A stretch of 8,226 nucleotides of DNA, taken from assembly GCA_031430645.1 (NCBI GenBank), contig JANPBY010000222.1, forward strand, positions 1 to 8,226. The letters are read 5' to 3'. This DNA is from JANPBY01 sp031430645 (GTDB taxonomy: Bacteria > Actinomycetota > Actinomycetes > DATJPE01). This document shows positions 6,354 through 8,226 of this stretch, piece after piece (position 1 is the stretch's first letter; every line of letters begins with the position of its first letter). The position numbers and the translations under genes are program-made. The notes under the pieces are model-generated. The model was not told the DNA's origin. It saw only the letters and a list, made by a program, of their open reading frames with translations, and made no database searches.

Positions 6354-6695
6354 GTGCAGATGTGCGCTTGGTGTCGACGATGGCTAGTTCCACGAACGCG
6401 GCCGTTTCGCCGCTTCTGCTCCAGCGCTTGCCGCCAAGCCGGCTGGCGAGCCCAGCACCGCACAAAACCAGATTCCGTCGCCTGCATCGACTGCGGAGAT
6501 TCGATGTGGTTCGGCCGCATCGACCAGCGGTACTGCTCGGGAACTTGCCGCACTCGCGCCTACCGAGTCCGTCTAGCGCGGCACAGCGACGTGCCACCTG
6601 CAGCGGCGATCGAGGTCGCACCATCTCGCCCGGGGCACAGGACACGCGCCCAGGGAGGACATGTTGGCCAGACAGACCAGGTGCGACCGTTGTGA
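6354..6695 (+). CDS. Small protein with two Cys4 zinc-finger-like units
   Basis: A predicted 113-residue protein of unknown function. It carries two similar cysteine units. The first is C4-x2-C7-x14-C22-x3-C26 (CAWCRR...RRFCSSACRQAGWR) and the second C44-x2-C47-x13-C61-x3-C65 (CIDCGD...QRYCSGTCRTRAYR). Each ends in a basic segment that could contact nucleic acid. The repeated pattern would bind one Zn(II) per unit, and similar small 'FCS..C(R)..(A/Y)R' proteins are common in actinobacteria without a known role. The tail after about residue 75 looks unstructured. GTG 6354 is chosen because it starts just before the first unit. TTG 6276, GTG 6282 and ATG 6360 are alternatives, and none has a strong ribosome site. 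It lies 89 bp before the OLD-type nuclease gene on the same strand. A functional link is possible but unsupported. Confidence 0.65.
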   Translation: MQMCAWCRRWLVPRTRPFRRFCSSACRQAGWRAQHRTKPDSVACIDCGDSMWFGRIDQRYCSGTCRTRAYRVRLARHSDVPPAAAIEVAPSRPGHRTRAQGGHVGQTDQVRPL

Positions 6696-6784
6696 ATGGT
6701 GCATTCTGAACTCCGGGCGGGTAGCCAAAGTGTGCCGAGTTGACTGGCCCCTCGTGACGGGTGCGCCAGCGAAGGGGGACTTAG

Positions 6785-8226
6785 GTGGCAGGGGCTGAGT
6801 TCGCAGGGTTCGCGGTTTCCGGATTTCGCGGTGTGCGCGACGATGCCCACCTCATCCTTGATCCAGGACTGACCTTCATGGCGGGCCCCAACAACTCGGG
6901 GAAAACGACAGTCCTCTCGGCACTCGATCGGTTCCTTCCTCCGCTCCTGCAGATGGCGCGCGAAGGTGGTGACCAAGGGCAACTGACCCTCGATAGTCAT
7001 CTGGACAAGCCGCTTAGGCAGGGCGTACCCGATCCAGACTCCCCGCCGTTCGCTGTGGCAATTGGAGTACGACTCAAAGGGGACACGGCCTCGGCCTGGC
7101 TGTCCGCCATCCTCGGCAAGGACGTCGTTGTCGATCCTGACGACTCCCCGGCTGTGCTCACCTACCTGGAGGCGGGACACAGAGGCCCCTTCGGCGAGCA
7201 CGTCTATTGGATCTGGCTACAGCGCGACGCATCCAAAGGCGCGGCGACGCTTCAGATACCCAAGAGGTTCGCGGCCGACCAGCAGTTGACTCGTCCCTAT
7301 GCCGAGGTCGTGCAGCGGCACGGCTACGCAGGAGATGTGTCACCCAATGCCTTCGCGCTTGCGGTGGTACGCAATCTGACCGATTGCCCGAGGTCGGTGA
7401 TGACAATTCCAGGCCCACGGCGGTCGGGCCCGGGTGCGAGACAACTCCACGCGACTGCCTTCGATGGTGGCGATGCGATCGGCACCCTGCTGGCGATCCA
7501 AGCACCGACGCCAGGCGAGTACGTCGAGGCACTCAGCAGGCGCAAGGTGATCGCCGACTTCATCCACTCCGTGACTGGTGATCCGACCGCGGAGTTGTTG
7601 GTGTCTCATGACGGCGAAACACTCAGTGTTGCTCTCGACGGCGAGATGCTCCCCATAGGGAACCTGGGCTCAGGCCTGGAACAGGTGATCATTCTCGGTG
7701 TCCTGTTGGCCGGCGGGACCGACATGTTGGTTTGCCTTGAGGAGCCGGAAGCGTTTCTACACCCGAGCCTTCAACGCGTGCTGCTCAGTTACTTGCGCGA
7801 CCTGCAGACGACTCGGATTCTCATCGCGACGCACTCACCGACCTTTCTTGACTCCAACGCTGGGCGTGTCTACTCGGTCGTCAACCGCATCGCCAGCGGG
7901 GTCGAGGTCAGACAAGTCGACCATGACGGTGAGGCTGCCGACCTTGCCCTTGCCCTTGGCTATAGGGCTTCGGACCTAATGCAGGCGAACTCGATCATCT
8001 GGGTGGAGGGACCTTCGGACCGCATCTACTTGGAGGCGTGGTTGACGCGCCTCGCTCCCGAACTCGTGGAAGGGGTCAACTACTCCTTCGTCATCTACGG
8101 CGGCGGATTGGTCACCGAGTTGACCGCCGAAGACAACGCCACGGAAGCCTCGACCGAGACCTCAGGCTCTGTAGAGCCAAGCGTCCGTCTGCTTCGCGTA
8201 AACAGGAACGCCGTGCTCGTCATCGA
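6785..8226 (+). CDS. OLD-family ATP-dependent nuclease (ABC-type ATPase + TOPRIM), 3' truncated by window
   Basis: The first 480 residues of an ATPase fused to a TOPRIM nuclease domain; the frame is open to the right edge. The ATPase part has Walker A GPNNSGKT (34-41), signature-like LGSGLEQ (294-300), Walker B MLVCLEEPEAFLHP (314-327) with catalytic E319/E320, and the switch His in ATHSP (H350). The TOPRIM domain begins at about residue 405, with metal-binding E408 in WVEGPSDRIYLEAWL, then IYGGG. The window ends at VLVI, right where the TOPRIM Asp motif should follow. OLD-family proteins are DNA nucleases gated by nucleotide. Members include phage P2 Old and GajA of the Gabija anti-phage system. 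GTG 6785 is supported by GGGGG (6774-6778), 6 nt upstream, and places Walker A at the usual N-terminal position. Whether it stands alone (class 1 OLD) or with a UvrD-like helicase (Gabija, class 2) depends on the gene to the right, which is not visible. Confidence 0.92.
   Translation, partial: MAGAEFAGFAVSGFRGVRDDAHLILDPGLTFMAGPNNSGKTTVLSALDRFLPPLLQMAREGGDQGQLTLDSHLDKPLRQGVPDPDSPPFAVAIGVRLKGDTASAWLSAILGKDVVVDPDDSPAVLTYLEAGHRGPFGEHVYWIWLQRDASKGAATLQIPKRFAADQQLTRPYAEVVQRHGYAGDVSPNAFALAVVRNLTDCPRSVMTIPGPRRSGPGARQLHATAFDGGDAIGTLLAIQAPTPGEYVEALSRRKVIADFIHSVTGDPTAELLVSHDGETLSVALDGEMLPIGNLGSGLEQVIILGVLLAGGTDMLVCLEEPEAFLHPSLQRVLLSYLRDLQTTRILIATHSPTFLDSNAGRVYSVVNRIASGVEVRQVDHDGEAADLALALGYRASDLMQANSIIWVEGPSDRIYLEAWLTRLAPELVEGVNYSFVIYGGGLVTELTAEDNATEASTETSGSVEPSVRLLRVNRNAVLVI

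Noticed and set aside
5818..6645. Minus-strand frame of 275 codons covering the gap and the zinc-finger gene
   Set aside because: It runs through the tRNA-like block and opposite the Cys motifs, with no recognisable domain or ribosome site.
6560..7201. Minus-strand frame of 213 codons opposite the start of the OLD gene
   Set aside because: It is antisense to Walker A and shows no motif.
6785..8226. Naming the nuclease gajA and the locus Gabija
   Set aside because: The C-terminus and the required helicase partner are outside the window. OLD class 1 proteins look the same at this end.
1..8226. CRISPR array, insertion sequence or toxin-antitoxin pair
   Set aside because: No regularly spaced long repeats, transposase motifs or paired small toxin/antitoxin genes were seen.

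Overview
The window reads as high-GC actinobacterial DNA: strong G/C bias at third codon positions, GTG starts, actinobacterial-style CsoR, CopZ and CopA proteins, and an integrase of the kind found on actinomycete integrative elements. The species cannot be named from the sequence. No rRNA gene, CRISPR array or transposase is visible.

Layout. Positions 1-242 hold the last part of a sensor histidine kinase. Positions 288-4147 form a compact same-strand copper-handling cluster: a promoter with a perfect CsoR-type operator (ATACCC-N5-GGGTAT), then csoR (Cu(I)-sensing repressor), copZ (Cu(I) chaperone), copA (P1B-1 Cu(I)-exporting ATPase with one metal-binding domain) and a membrane-anchored Asp-box (BNR) beta-propeller protein of the F510_1955 type. 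The expected logic is as follows. When copper is low, CsoR sits over the -10 region and silences the operon. When Cu(I) binds C39/H64/C68, CsoR leaves the DNA, CopZ hands Cu(I) to CopA, and CopA pumps it out. The propeller protein probably works outside the membrane, but its task is unknown.

Positions 4324-5670 encode a complete tyrosine integrase with all six catalytic residues. Just past its stop lie three GTCTCAC repeats at exact 11-bp spacing, which look like integrase arm-binding sites. About 50 bp further on is the 3' half of a minus-strand tRNA-Thr(UGU)-like gene whose 5' half is degenerate. Integrase, arm repeats and tRNA 3' end together look like the end of an integrative element. 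One reading is that the copper cluster is its cargo; the other end of the element is not in the window.

Positions 5872-6353 appear non-coding, apart from an isolated copper-operator-like palindrome near 6107-6130. After this gap come a small protein with two Cys4 zinc-finger-like units (6354-6695) and, 89 bp later, the first 480 codons of an OLD-family ATPase/TOPRIM nuclease that runs off the window. This family includes phage-defence effectors such as GajA, so the right side may be the start of a defence locus next to a tRNA integration hotspot. The partner gene that would show this is out of view.
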